Below are positions 12,961 through 25,290 of a DNA stretch of 64,000 nt, piece by piece. Source of the DNA: Ophioderma brevispina. Taxonomy: Eukaryota; Echinodermata; Ophiuroidea; Amphilepidida; Ophiodermatidae. Below the pieces are notes generated by a model. The model was not told where the DNA came from and ran no database searches. It was given only the letters and a program-made list of their open reading frames with translations. Location of the stretch: contig JAMKCH010058450.1 in assembly GCA_023653785.1 (NCBI GenBank), positions 1-64,000 on the forward strand. Direction: 5' to 3'. Position numbers and translations under genes: made by a program. How positions within the stretch are numbered: position 1 is the first letter of the stretch; every line of letters starts with the position of its first letter.

Positions 12961-13689
12961 AAATTGCTGGTGCTCTGTAAATAACTTTTAGGGTCTTCCA
13001 GGCTGTACACTTGTAAAGCTTTGTGACCTACAGCACACCCTAGCATGCTGGGGTCAAAATGTTAATCCCTAAGTAAAATGTAAGTAAAAATAAACACACA
13101 AGATAAAGTAGTACCCGTGTTTCTGTCCACCACAAAGTGAACCGGGTTTAGGAAGAAGACAAAAAAATTGTAACCAGCTTTCGGATCTGAAATTCACCAA
13201 ATTAAATGGGCATTGCCCAATTTTAAATTCGCAAATTAAACTGGTATTAGAAACTGGTATTAACATCTTTGATTGCACTACTTCAAAGGTTACCCAAATC
13301 GTGATGAAAATTAGTTATGCACTGGAACTGTAATGAGATGGGCCCTTTGAGTTACTTTGGTTCACAAATAAAAAAACAAACAAACACAGGATCCACACAG
13401 GATCCAGGACAGAATTAGGCATCAAAATGCACATGTTATGTGATTATTCACTGCAGACACAGATATCTGTCAGGATAGGTGATCTGATTAAGATTATTTG
13501 CCTCTAAAACAAAAGCATTTATTGAAAAATAAAGTTTTTAGTTTCATGAATTATCACACGAGTTGAACGATCGGAAATTAAAAGGAGCATTTCTAGCATT
13601 TTGAAATGAATTTTGAGCAAACATGCTCTAGATCTGCTCAAGGGGGTATACCCCCAAAAAATATTAAAATAGGCAGTGCCCATAGAATG

Positions 13690-13910
13690 TGTTATTTGCC
13701 TGGGCATTTTGCTTGATCAATTTTTTTGATGATATTAGACTGAATACAAAGCCCGAAAATTGATTACACAAATTTATGGTGCAAGACTTGCAATATTCAT
13801 GGAGGCGCAAAATTCGGCAGTCGCCGGTCTTTGTCATCAACAGTCCATGATACATGAACAAAATAGTGTTTGTGTACGCGATAGAAATTAAATGCCAACT
13901 GCACTAAAAA
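13690..13910. repeat. Dispersed repeat copy, partner at 35315-35520
   Basis: It shares with 35315-35520, in the same orientation and order, a GATGAnnnTTAGACTGAATAC-like start, AAAATTGATTAC, a GGTGC...TTG piece, TACATGAACAA and GTACGCGATAGAAA followed by TTAAA. The two copies are heavily diverged. The copy here has no open frame; the partner copy has a short one (35317-35502). Confidence 0.45.
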
Positions 13911-14409
13911 CACCCAGCTCTAAGCATAACATATTCTATATATTGGTTAACAAATCTTTAATTCCTGAAGGCTAATATATGTTGAAATTAAAAAAAAAAA
14001 CAAACTTTCATAAGCTGATTCTCATCATAACATAATTTCTTAAAAAAAAAAAAAAAAACACCTTTTAAATTCACATGTTTTCACTTTCCTTCACCACCAA
14101 ACACATAGTTCCTCTACAAATGGATCGTTTTAATATCCCCCTAATTTTCAATGTGTTGAGGAATGAATCATGTTATTAATACCAAGTTTTTTTTCACACT
14201 CGCAAGCTCAGCTCTCCATTGTCCCATTTGTTCAACTGTTCCATTAGAATTACATTCAGGCTTCTGACCTGCTTGCAAGTAACACCAAAACACCACCATC
14301 AACTTGAATTTTCAACATAATCTATATTTTCAGTTACCTGAAAGTCTTGAAAATCACAAAAATGTAACATGCTATGTGCTTATAAAGTCCTACAGCCACA
14401 AAACGTCAC

Positions 14410-14623
14410 CTTAAAATGCATACAGTAGGTAAATGTGCATCATGAAGCGCTTGCAAATAAGAAAACACAGGCTGAAAGTCTCTACTTGTCAGAATTGTCC
14501 CCATTTGTGCCACATCAGAAATGTACCATGCTACAGATGCAATCTCTTTTCCAAGTTCAAGTTGGCACTCATGTTGAGACGTGAGGGAGGGGGAGATAAC
14601 ACAGGCAAAATTCATGGGGCCAC
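14410..14623 (-). CDS. Candidate internal exon, unknown gene
   Basis: On the minus strand a segment of about 214 nt is fully open in one frame. It is preceded by an acceptor-like TGCATGTGTCAG and followed by AAG/GTGAC, a plausible donor. The encoded piece is protein-like and not low-complexity: it contains LELGKEIASVAWYISDVAQM and ends near HLPTVCILR. A second donor-like site, CAATAG/GTGAGC, lies just upstream on the same strand (about 14685). I cannot name the family. A chance open frame is quite possible, so this is a suggestion of a host exon rather than a call. Confidence 0.25.
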
Positions 14624-15416
14624 CTGACACATGCAATGAGTACAATGTGTGATATGAGATTACTCAGCTAGTGCTCACCTATTGCCAATATGGTCAAGCT
14701 ATTGTGAACATTTCCTGGAAGGGAAGGTAGAACAACAATGCATGGGTGGTAGCAAGTGGTTATTACTATTCTGGATATGTTTCTTGGGTGTTCTTAACCC
14801 AAGTCTGAAAAAGAGCTTGCTCCGTTTGTCAAGAACTAGCTGTTTACCGATTCATGACACATAACACGTTTTTAGTGCTTATTAATCTGTGATTGTTCTT
14901 CTCCTCCCTTAGTCAGGCCATCAACCAAGACAGTTGTATAATTTGTAACAGAAGTAGACAACAACCAACTCTATGATAAGGCTGAATATAGCTAATGGTG
15001 GGCAACAAAAGACTTGTAAATGACAGGGTTGAAATGACCTAAAACAATATTTTATCAGTCTGTAAAATGTTAGTGTTTTTTTCACAGTGAATTCATGATA
15101 CTTTTTTATTCACTCCTTTCTACAGAAAGTGTCATAATATCACACACAAACGAACAATGATAAGGAAATCAGTATTTTCATCAGTGAAGATTACAAGGCA
15201 ATTTTTAAATAGAAGTATGAAAATTTATTTTACAAAATGTAAATGATCTATATCATGTAGCCTTACATCATCAAAGACATGAAGGAATGTAACCAATCAT
15301 GGGGGTAGTATTTAGCATGTCCCTTTCACTTAGGTCAAGGCATGCCTACAAAAAATGTTCTGCTGTCTTTCTGGGACCGTTTCAATCATAGTAATATAAT
15401 CAAAATTCCTGTTCAA

Positions 15417-15418
<2 letters not shown>

Positions 15419-15471
<53 letters not shown>
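15419..15471. repeat. Poly-A tract, 53 bases
   Basis: An uninterrupted run of 53 A. The poly-phenylalanine frames read through it on the minus strand are artefacts. It might be the tail of a retroposed sequence on the plus strand, but no recognisable retroposon body precedes it. A tract this long is error-prone in any assembly. Confidence 0.85.
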
Positions 15472-15473
<2 letters not shown>

Positions 15474-16099
15474 CCGTGCAGAGCAAAGCCTGGACACAGT
15501 GGTTGATTGCTTTAGGAAATGTTGTTGGGTCAAAAATCCTGAGGATGAAGTTTCTCTTGGTAATTGGATTTTTTTTTTTCGGTAGCTTTACAATTTTCTC
15601 TGCGGCGGTCAAAAAATTTTCTGGGACCGGCGGCCCCGCAGATTTTTGTTGCCTTGTTGGGAGAGGTAAGGGAATATTAGATGTCCAATCCCCATATAGA
15701 GGAGGAGAAACTGGGGCTTAATAGTCATCCATCATAAGGTGTTGGGTGCCATCAAAAGGGTGCATTGAAACAAACCCATCATAGGCACCCTAGACCGATT
15801 CTCCTTCCCTCTACTTTCTACTTCCATGTATACATTCAATAGTTTTAATTTGCATGACCATTTTTAAGACCAAAAGTTAACTTGATTTAGAGCCAGATTA
15901 GTGCTGTGTGTGTAAATTGTCACGTGCCCCTTGCACAATTGAGGAATTGGGAGGGGCACCATCTGCTGTCCTACCCCATGCTCAAACCCACTCGCTATAA
16001 CCCACTTGGTGGTTAACAACAATGTGAACTCGCGCACGTGCTTCTGATTGTACAATAAAACCCGAATGGAACTGTCTACCTGAAACTTGCGTCAATATC

Positions 16100-17050
16100 A
16101 CTACAACGGAAGCATTTAAAGAAGAAAACAAACCAAGTTTATCTAAGTAGTGTCGGTGACGTGTATCCGTTAAACGTTTACACGAACGGAAGGCTCACTA
16201 CACGTTTAGAAAATTCACTAACGTTTACACGTCAGCAACCCTACTAACTTTGTTTCAGTAGTATTTTAATTGCTTGAAGTCAAATTTCACCAAAAATTAC
16301 CCGCCCGTCAGTGAAAAGTAAAGTTAACAGTTCCAATGCATCTTCTAGAAATGGTTTCCGATTTTTACGGAAACAGGGAGGAAATCCACGTTTACCAAAT
16401 TCTTGTACGTGAGTGGAGCGACATCGGCATATACACAGCATAACACGGCCCCAATTATGTGGTGCTTCAATTACATAGAGGGATCTACAAACAAGGAAAA
16501 TGACGCGCTAATGGAATCTCCCACATTGATCTTCGTTGCGTCTTTGGATATTCACTGCTTTATTTTGGAATTAAATTTTTAAAAAAAAATAACATAGGTA
16601 AGTACAAACAACATTTTGTTCAAGATGATATTTATGATCCACGCATATGCAAAGCCGGGTGGTGGGGGTACCCGAGTACGAACGATTTTATTTATGGTTG
16701 CAGAATGCATTTGCGTGGAGGACAAGCGCCAAATTCGGCAGCGTTCAACTTGTTATGACCGGTTTTATTAAACTTTTAAACGAACGGAAATACAGACCGT
16801 GTAAACGGATAGGAAATTAAACGGTTTAACTCCCAGCTCTATATCTAAGAAACCAACCATCCAGCATCTAATTAACGTCTAGCGCACTCACTCTACTGTC
16901 GAGGCGCTGCAGAGTACATCTGTCAACGTCAAAGTGATGTTTGGTTCGTTTTTTATGAGATTGCTATATTGAAAGAGTCTTGGCCGCCATCGTCTGAGCC
17001 CAGAGACATTGTTGAGGTATAGCGCCACCAACCGGGCCACCGCATTGTTC
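16100..17050. promoter_or_regulatory. CpG-richer stretch with promoter-like words
   Basis: CpG words are denser than in the neighbouring AT-rich DNA. ACGTTTACACGAACGGAA-like words recur at 16170, 16215 and, partly inverted, at about 16755-16820. A consensus donor AG/GTAAGT lies near 16597, and a GGCCGCCAT word (YY1-like) near 16981. No coding exon could be tied to it. The recurrent inverted words could equally mean a decayed transposon. Confidence 0.2.
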
Positions 17051-18750
17051 AAATCAACATGTAATTAAGTCATTAATATATGGTATCGTTATCACAAAAA
17101 AGGAGTAACATTGAAATCTAGTATAATCCCTCTTTGGTCAAATCAGCGATTGTTATTGTTTATATTTCGCCGCAGATGCCACAAACATTGACAAATGTAG
17201 TATGGAAAACAATCTCAAATATGTTTATATCTCATCCTCGTTCGCAAAATTGGAAAATCGAAGGTGGCTCTCGGGAAGTAATCTGTTTTATAGCTCACCA
17301 CCCTTACGGGCTGCGAGCAATAATCTCAATTATAATTGCTGATATCTGATAAAAAAATTCAAATTCAATTGGATTTTTTTAGCATAAAACATGATAAATA
17401 CGATAGACGATGATAGATGTGTTTCGGTGTTGTAAATGAAAAATATTTAAAAAAAGAAAAAACCTAAAAAATTAAAAATATTATAATTTGAAAGGAAACA
17501 AATTTTAATTCCATTCGGCAAAATAAATGTCACCTGTGCATCAGCCTTTCAATAAAAAAAAAATTCTCAGCCTTGACTCTTTGCGCTAATAAAACGTTCC
17601 AAGGCAGTTAAAAATGTCCTGAAATTATGTTTTGGATCTGCTAAATTGTAACTGTTTTTGTATAAACTTACTCTATTTATTTTCAATACAACAAAAAACG
17701 TGTTGCAGATTGTGCATTAAAATCTTTGCCTCCAAAGCCATTTTCCCAAAAAGGTATTTTCTGATATGCCACAGCACAATTCAACTTGAGTAAATCTTTT
17801 CAATTGACAGAGACTAGAGTATTAAATTAACAGGCTTTCACGAACGGCAAACATGTCAAGTGTGATTTCTGCACAAAGAGCTAACCATTTTTTGGTATTT
17901 CATAATTGAGTGTCTTCAGTACCTTTTCATGTTGAATTGTTGATGACAAGCAAATCTCTGTGCAGACTTTGAAAGGTCAACCATTACATAATCATGATTG
18001 TGTACATTGCCTGCAGCCCAAGCAATATTTTACCCCTGAGAAAATCTCTGTTTACAGTGATAGGAAATGCAAAATAATTTAATGAATGATTCCAAACCCC
18101 TTGAAGAGTATGCGAAACAGAAAAAAAATAAACAAATTTGTGGTAGCCAACAGAAATTTGACAAGTATCCAAGAAAGAACCTCTGAATCGGTGTGGTTTT
18201 ACGTCAGTCCAAGACTTTGCAAATGCGAGTTTCTATTTATCTTTGATAAGCTGGTTAGCTTTAGTTATATCAATGGTTCAATTGGAATTGGGCAACCAAA
18301 GTGAATCATGGTGAAAGCATCCCGTCTTCGGAGGGGCGTTAAGCCGTCGGGGTCCAGTGTCAGAGGTCAACAAAACTGTACATGTTACTGCAGTCAGTTG
18401 TGCGAATAAGAGTAGGTTGTGTAAAACCCCTGATGTCCCCCCAATACGCCACCAGTCTCAAAAAAACCCGGGCAATGTTCGGAGCGTACGTATCATAGAT
18501 AAACGCGGCCCCGGATCGGCTACACAGTTGAATAAATCATGAAACCACTACAACATTACGAATGACTTGTAGACACGATAAGAAGAAAGTATTTTTTTGA
18601 ATGGACGGTAGTAGTTTTATTAAATACCACGATCATCTTAAAAGTGTCTCTTGTGATCTTAACACCCTTCTTTATGGGTTAACCACCGGGCATTACTGCC
18701 CATCTATCGGCATCTAAGCACTATTTTGATTGGTACTGGGCAGCCGATAA
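17051..18750. other. Non-coding stretch, no gene seen
   Basis: Mostly AT-rich. A CpG-rich piece at about 18310-18540 holds a 61-codon frame and the word CGTCTTCGGAGGGGCGTTAA, which looks like part of a dispersed repeat. I could not identify it. Confidence 0.45.
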
Positions 18751-18753
18751 ATC

Positions 18754-18935
18754 ATGAAATGAGCAATCAAAGCTTATGTAGAGTGTTGATATGGTTTACA
18801 CAGAGATAAAGAATGACTTTTTTCTTTGGTTACTTGAAAGGTAATATCATGTAATGGACAAATCAGAGATACTGTGAGAGTGTTGATATGGTTTACACAG
18901 AGATAAAGAAGGACTTTTTTTGTTTGGTTACTCAT
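18754..18935. repeat. Two-copy tandem repeat, ~97-bp unit
   Basis: GAGTGTTGATATGGTTTACA followed by CAGAGATAAAGAA occurs at 18781 and 18878, with related flanks including a TTTGGTTACT piece and an AATCA.nGA piece. Confidence 0.7.
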
Positions 18936-19067
18936 GTTGTTTCCTGTAATAAGCCCATCAAACAGACTGACAGACTATATTATAGGTTGTAGTGTCCAGG
19001 GGGTTAAAATCTTCCAAAACATTTCAAAACTATCAGTTGATTCTGATTGTACAATCTTTGTGTTATG

Positions 19068-19205
19068 AAACAGAGGTTTTTCTAACAATCCTTTGATTAA
19101 AATATTGGTTTTGTGGGTAAAAAAATATACTACTTACATCTTTGCTGTTATGGACAAAGATTTTTCTAACAATATTTTTATTAAAATGTTGGTTTCATGG
19201 GGGGG
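19068..19205. repeat. Short duplicated segment
   Basis: A TTTTTCTAACAAT word followed by TTATTAAAAT.TTGGTTT and then a GGG-rich end occurs at about 19077 and again at about 19158. Two copies are visible, with small differences. Confidence 0.5.
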
Positions 19206-19360
19206 GAATCCAACTTTTCTAAGATTGTTTAACTAATTCCATTGTAAGGAATATTTTGGTTCAAGGGTTCTTTAGTATTAATGCTTCCAAACTTATGAAT
19301 TTGGTTTTTAAAGTGTTGCTATTTCATTCAAATCTGCTAGCTCGAACACCCTCTGGTACC

Positions 19361-19555
19361 TAAGGGCGCGTTCCCCCTATGATGTTTGGTACCAGGACGT
19401 GGTACTCAATGCTACATCGAGCCCACTTCCTTGCCTAGTGGGAACGTGTTTCAAGCGGACTCGGACCTACATCAAAGATCAGGTCCGAGACCACCTCAGT
19501 AGGTAGTCTCGGTACTAGGACGTGGTACCAAATGCACAGTGGGAACGCGTTTCTA
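19361..19555. mobile_element. Miniature element with GCGCGTTCCC ends
   Basis: GCGCGTTCCCCCTATGATGT leads into TTTGGTACCA at the left. The inverted right end reads CGCGTTCCCACTGTGCATTTGGTACCA. The roughly 190-bp piece between them is GC-rich and non-coding. A related half-element with TTCCCACTATAACGTG lies at about 20060-20232. Terminal inversion is seen; superfamily assignment is not possible from the ends alone. Confidence 0.6.
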
Positions 19556-20059
19556 CATCATAAGTGGGCCCGGCTCACATACCACCGCGGAAACTAACTG
19601 CCTTGGCATGGCTATGAGCAAGGACAAAATTATCGCAAACAAAATCCCTATTTTTCTACATTGAATATACCCTGAAACATCTATACATTTCTTCCTAAAT
19701 TAAGTTTCTCTATTTGTATCATATTTTTGTTTATATTTCATTAATTATAAAACACGATACTTGAGATTTGTTAGCGATAAGAGCAGCGGTGAAAACAGCT
19801 AGCTGACGGATATCCATAACATGTAAAGTCAATGGGAACTTACAGGTTTACGATGAATGTGAAAAAATTGGATACGGTCACGCCGATTCATCAAAATGAT
19901 CAGAATAGTAAGACGATGCGCGATGTTCTTGTTCGACAGTCAACATGTTTTACATCATAATTTTCATCAGAGATCTATTTGTTTCGCTTCAAGATTCAAC
20001 AGGAGGAACAGAGCAGTTATTATTTTTTGCAAAATAAACTATGGACGGAATTGTAAAGA

Positions 20060-20235
20060 ACAACATCCGGGTAAGTGGACCCGATACTACATCGGCATTG
20101 GCACGGATGGGAGATAGTACAGACTATATTACGGACAGTGAGAACACGAAATCAATGTGGGCCGAGACCCACTTCTATGTGGACTCAGACCTAGGTCAGA
20201 GCACACGTTATAGTGGGAACAGCAGGACCTAATTT
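20060..20235. mobile_element. Partial relative of the GCGCGTTCCC element
   Basis: The right end, read inverted, begins TTAGGTCCTGCTGTTCCCAC and continues TATAACGTG, matching the end style of the element at 19361-19555. Inside it, GTGGACTCAGACCTA resembles the GCGGACTCGGACCTA piece of that element. The 63-codon frame here is a by-product. Confidence 0.35.
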
Positions 20236-21567
20236 TTGAAACTGTAGGAGGCAATACATTGTATAGTATACATTTGTGACTGTTATGATTGAGTTACAAA
20301 TGTTGAGTGGCCTCTTGTGTACTCTGTTTAGTCTTGTTTTAATCACATTATTTTGAATTTTAAACTATTTTCATGTCTTTATTTCATCAAACATGTTTGT
20401 AGGCAGACATAAGTTTTGGTGTGTGGTAAAATTTCACCACAAATTACGACATGTATCACACTGCTTATGGATCGAACCTCCACTATAGTAGTACCTAAAA
20501 GGAGGAGATCCTAAATTTGCAATAGTCATGTCAGTAAAGGGCTATGAATACACCGTGACAAAATTATCTCTCAGTTGGAGTGCCAGCATGGGGACATTCT
20601 CCTCATTCCCCCAACCCACCCCACCCCAAACACTTAAAAATATGGACAAACAGAAATTTAACATGCAGATACAGAATATAAGTTCAAACAAAAAAAAAAC
20701 GTTTATTAAAAAAAAAATCTGAACTTGGACTTTCTCCAAAATCTCTCCTCTCTAAAAATTTTGTTCTTTCTAGCACTGTCACTGAATCCACTGGAGGAAG
20801 GATATGCATGAAAAACCACACCCAGCCCCCAGAGTATTGTCACATATCAATACTATGAAGACAATAACAAAAATCAAATGTTTTGTCAGGAAAAGTTGTA
20901 AAAACATTTCTATTGGGTTTACATGTGACTGATGATGCAGCTATATTTGCCACCCAATTTCAAGTGACAAAAGATTGTTAAATCTCATTTTACAAAATTG
21001 TTTTAACCTCATTTAATAATAGGAAATTTTTCTTTCAGGAAAATCCTAAATGTGACATTATTAAAATCGTAGAAGATAAGAAATAGATAGAGAAAAGAAG
21101 AAGAAAGAACAGGATTATTTTCTCCAAAATATAAAAATATCCAGGTGAAAACATTGTGCTAATATAGTATTTCATCGAAAGTACCTTTTGTACATTTTAA
21201 TCATTGGCTCTGCTTATCAAACCTTGACAACCGCATAGAAGACTGCAAAACATAGAAGACTGCAACAAAGGATACGTCAAGCACAATGCACTTTATATAT
21301 CATCCTTGCATCTAATGAGCTACAATGTAAACAATGGTGACTTGGTAGAGTTTGGCCACAGAGAAAATGGTAGATTTTTACATATTCTATGGTTATGCCG
21401 CATCATATGTGTGAACATATTACCAAGCATGAAAGCAGCATAATATATAAGGTTTAACAGCTTGCGATTTCAAAGAGGCTGTGAAAAACCTTCTTGTTCT
21501 GTACAGACCACTGCAACTACACATTCTTATAAACCTATTTCAAAAAATTCATGTCATGTTTTTGCCG
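20236..21567. other. Non-coding stretch, no gene seen
   Basis: AT-rich sequence with A runs near 20690-20720. No supported coding segment or repeat boundary was found. Confidence 0.5.
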
Positions 21568-21800
21568 TCAAATTAGGCTATTAAGTAAAATATGTGTGCC
21601 TGCAAAGCATTGGAACACGTCATTCCACAAGAAAGAGGGACGTTGTAGGGAGTTAAGATTTCTTTGATTAATCAGCTGTCTGCTGTTCAGGAAGGAAGAC
21701 ATGGCCAACCTGTTGACACACTTCCCCTGCATTATGTTCTTAGAGTCTTGCCACGACTTGAGAATTTCTCTGTAACTAGAAGCCAATATAGAATTGAATT
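21568..21800 (-). pseudogene. L1-like non-LTR RT C-terminal remnant
   Basis: On the minus strand an open piece of 72 codons contains YREILKSWQD near its start, then a region ending QRPSFLWNDVFQCF and AGTHILLNSL. The family pattern downstream of the reverse transcriptase domain in L1-type elements is 'FYREILxxW ... WNN ... PxFxxxWxxxGIxxIxDLL', and this piece follows it loosely. No catalytic RT motif or 3' tail is present, so it is a short decayed fragment. A chance resemblance is possible. Confidence 0.35.
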
Positions 21801-21924
21801 GGTTGCCAATTTATGTGCTACCAAAAGTGCCACTGACAGAACATTATCAAATAAATTGCCACTTCATCTTATGAATTCGCAATTTGTTTCCATGAGTTAA
21901 AATTGTTTTGTGCTGGGTTACAAA

Positions 21925-22045
21925 TGGGTTGTTGTGATGTAGTGTGTGTACTGGTGTAGGTATAGTTGTGGAGAATTGTGTAGGTATGGAGGGGGAGTGC
22001 AGGGGGGGGGGGGTGTGCAGGTGTGTGGGGGTTGTTCACTGGGTT
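21925..22045. repeat. G/T-rich strand-asymmetric tract
   Basis: The plus strand is almost only G, T and A for about 120 bp, with GGGGGAGTGCAGG followed by a G run and GTGTGTGGGGG. Frames read through it are low-complexity by-products. Confidence 0.65.
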
Positions 22046-24345
22046 GTGGATAAATATGAGTGTGTTTGGGTAAAAATATACTTAAACTAGAAGGGCGCAC
22101 TCAATTTTTCAAACAAATCCTGTTTTGGCATATACATAATGCTTGTCCATGTTAACTATTCAATTGTGAAATAAAATAAGCTCAAATTGAAGTCCTTCAT
22201 ATAAAAAATACAACGTTTGTTATAAAATTCGGACGTGGAAAAATTTTTTATACACGGTATGGCCACTGTTATAATGTTCATATTTTTGCTTACTGCATGA
22301 AAATGAAAAAATCGGATTCATCTCTAAACTTTGGAATAAGCATCATTTGCATTTTAGGTGACTATCTTTAGTTCGAGTGACTCTATTTTAATTACTCATA
22401 AAAAAAAATTATATTTCAAAACCATGAGTCAGCTTTAAGGATAAGAGATTCCTCTCCATCCCTCCCTCCCTCCTCCCTTCTCTTTCCTCTCTTTCTCTCC
22501 ACTGCATTACCAAAATAATTGACAATCATGAAAAAAAAGAATCAAATCCAACATTCGAAGTGGAGACAACAATTTCATAGCCAATTGCATGTTGAGTTAT
22601 TTGTATTTATACCATGATTCAATCAGTAAAGCTCCATTTTTAAAATGATTTTGCTCTATAAAGCAATCAACGCTTATATTGCAGCATAAAGTTTATTCAT
22701 CGTGAATTATCTTTGCCCATCTGCTGAAAAAGACCTGAATAATTAAAAATTGTGCATTTTTTTTTTTATTTTAAACATTTTAAAACCATAGTTTGCACAA
22801 ACATGCCCTGCCAAAAGGAAAAGGTTTTTGCAATCAATCAAGGTCTGCGATTTTGTTTGTGGTTGTTTTTCTTGTGTACTGGACAAAATGAGCATACACA
22901 TTTAATAGTTGCCTATACTGAACCTAACTAATACATACACTGTGGTTTGTTGATACACATATTTAACTGAAATGTAATTGATTTCTACACGTATGTAACA
23001 GAAAAGCATACTATGTCTGAAAATGGATTATGAAATCAGACTTTAAAAACCCATGACTGAGATCATATAATCCTGATCATGGGACAAGGAATTCTTCAGA
23101 TGGATGGTTAGCAATGATTGTTTCATGAATCACGACCCTGAATTATCCATCTAAGCCTAATCAGATTGTTCCAAAATGACAACAAAATTTGCAGTTGACT
23201 GACTAACAATTATACTCTCAGATCTAAAATTAATTCTTAAAGAGGGAGTGGATTGAGTCTTAACCACTAACAAAAACCAAGATCTTTACATTCAAAGTTC
23301 TATGGCAACCATCAAGCCAGCATTCGATTTAATCAAAAAGTGCAGAGAAAGACTTGTGGAGAATTTCACGACCTGTAGTATATTTTTCATTTAATCATGG
23401 TTGTTAATGATATTGTCTAAATTGGTTTGTTTTAACAAAATTTTAAATACCATAGATTCAGTGGATACTGGGTCATTCCACGTCAAAGCAGTAAGCACCC
23501 AAATGGGGTTGCACCTGACACTCTCAAAATGGCCCATATGATGCTTAAACCCTTTTGGAAAGGCCAAACATGTTTGTTTCTTGGTATAAACTAAATACTC
23601 ATAATGTCTGTATTGAGGGATTTTAATGCTTTTTAATCATTCTACATTTTGGAGTATATATGTTTGGCATACGCAGATTTGTAATCATTTGCTAAAAGCA
23701 ATACAGCTTTTAAAATTGTTAATGACCTTGCTTTTAGGTAGTAGTATGTTATAGTTTGAAAGAATTTTTAATTCATATTTGTATATTGGATATTTATGAG
23801 TTGTCATCAACAAAGTTAGGAATAACAAATCACAGGACCCCCAATGATTTAAAACTTCTAGTTACTCAAAATTTGGCCTTTTTAACTCCATCAATATTTT
23901 ATTAAGGTCTACAATTTCCATGGATGATGATGGCAATAGCTGCCATGTGATCATCTGTGTGCTGCCATATGTTTAAAATGACTTATTTTCTTTCCATCAT
24001 CAGTGGCTTTTGATGCGAGTGTTCCATTTTCAAAGACTTGACATATTATGTATGTTTGATGGGAATTTCTGCCAAATGGCAGCTTTGTATTTATACCTTC
24101 TTGCAGTCTACAATTATGTGTGCTAACCCCTTAACACATCAGACTTTAAGGTATAAATGTCTCCATTTATACGTCTAATTAAATTAACAACTATTCCCAC
24201 AAGCTTCATATCAATATCGACTTTTCACAAATGACTGCATGGCCTATAAACAGCTGACCAGACAAAGAAAAGCTCCAAATCTTTCAAAGGACCTGAATAT
24301 GCATATGTTTGCAGTTGTTCTATTTCAGTGTCACCATATATAAGT
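22046..24345. other. Non-coding stretch, no gene seen
   Basis: AT-rich sequence. A pyrimidine tract made of CCCT and CTTT words lies at 22451-22500. No supported gene, RNA or terminal repeat was found. Confidence 0.55.
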
Positions 24346-24577
24346 CTTTTATTAGTACAATATATTTTCACACTAATAAGTCCTTTTTTGCGTATTAAAT
24401 ATATTCACCCTTAACCCTAACCCGGACCGGTCGTTTTGGCCGCCGACGGCCCACATGCACGAGGTTGCCATCATTTTTATTTTTAACAAAAGATAACCCA
24501 GATCAACGAGAGCATTTTGCGTTAGCATTGCATCCTCTCGGCCATTTTTCCCGGTACGGAATAAGTAGCGTAAAGTC

Positions 24578-24750
24578 ATAACGGCCCAGATGCAACGAAG
24601 ACCATCTCGTCATTTCCCCGGAAGAACGCCCAGATGCAACGAGGAACATCGCGCAATTTTCCGGAAACCCCAGATGCAACGAGGGAAGCATCGCGTCATT
24701 TTCGGTAAGACGGCCCAGATTCAACAAGGAACATCGCGTGCGAATGCAAT
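24578..24750. repeat. GC-rich satellite array 1, ~45-bp unit
   Basis: Four head-to-tail copies of a unit close to CGGCCCAGATGCAACGAGGA + ACATCGCGTCATTTTCCCGG start near 24580, 24629, 24670 and 24712. The copies differ by substitutions and small indels. An AAAT microsatellite follows at 24763-24785. A second array of the same unit lies at 25046-25290. Open frames in both orientations come from the CpG-rich repeat and are not genes. Confidence 0.75.
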
Positions 24751-25045
24751 GAGAACAGGGCTGAATAAATAAATAAATAAATAATAATAGCTGCGTACTC
24801 CACTGATCTGCAATGAAATTTGTAGCTTATAATTCGCCATTCGGAGTGTCGCTATTGCGCTACGTCATAGTCGTGCGTGGCTCTATTACGCTTACGTCAT
24901 TCCCCGGTTTTACGTCATGAATTCAATTTATGCATAATTAAATACTATCGAAAATGGTGGCGCTATCACCATCGAAATCTAATTGTCTATTGTCATTTGT
25001 ACACAGTGGTCCCCTCCTATGTAAGCATTGCGCCTGTCTGCGGAG

Positions 25046-25290
25046 CAAAAACCGTCCGAAATGCAGTGAAGCCAGCGCATCATTTTCCCTGGAATACGTC
25101 CCAGGTGCAACGAGGAACATCGCGCATTTCCGGGAAGACGGCCCAGATGCCAAACGAGGAACATCGCGTCATTTTTCCCGTAAAGACGGCCCAGATGCAA
25201 AACGATGAACATCGCGTCATTTTCTTCCGTAAAGACGGCCCGATGCAATGAGGTCCAATGAGAGTCATTTTCGTGACAAAAATAGTTGTT
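25046..25290. repeat. GC-rich satellite array 2, ~45-bp unit
   Basis: Five copies of the unit seen at 24578-24750 start near 25046, 25097, 25137, 25186 and 25234. The unit keeps GGCCCAGATGC and AACATCGCGTCATTTT as its most stable words. The two arrays are about 300 bp apart in the same orientation, so they may be one array split by other sequence. The units have no fixed-length unique spacers, which rules out a CRISPR reading. Confidence 0.75.

Noticed and set aside
15330..15721. Frames containing long poly-Phe on the minus strand and a plus-strand frame beside it
   Set aside because: Produced by the 53-base A/T tract.
18310..18545. CpG-rich piece with a 61-codon frame and CGTCTTCGGAGGGGCGTTAA
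   Set aside because: It looked like part of a tRNA-derived SINE or small gene, but no promoter boxes, tail or family could be confirmed.
24578..25290. Possible CRISPR-like array
   Set aside because: The units are contiguous and diverged, with no constant repeat separated by unique spacers, and the context is clearly eukaryotic.
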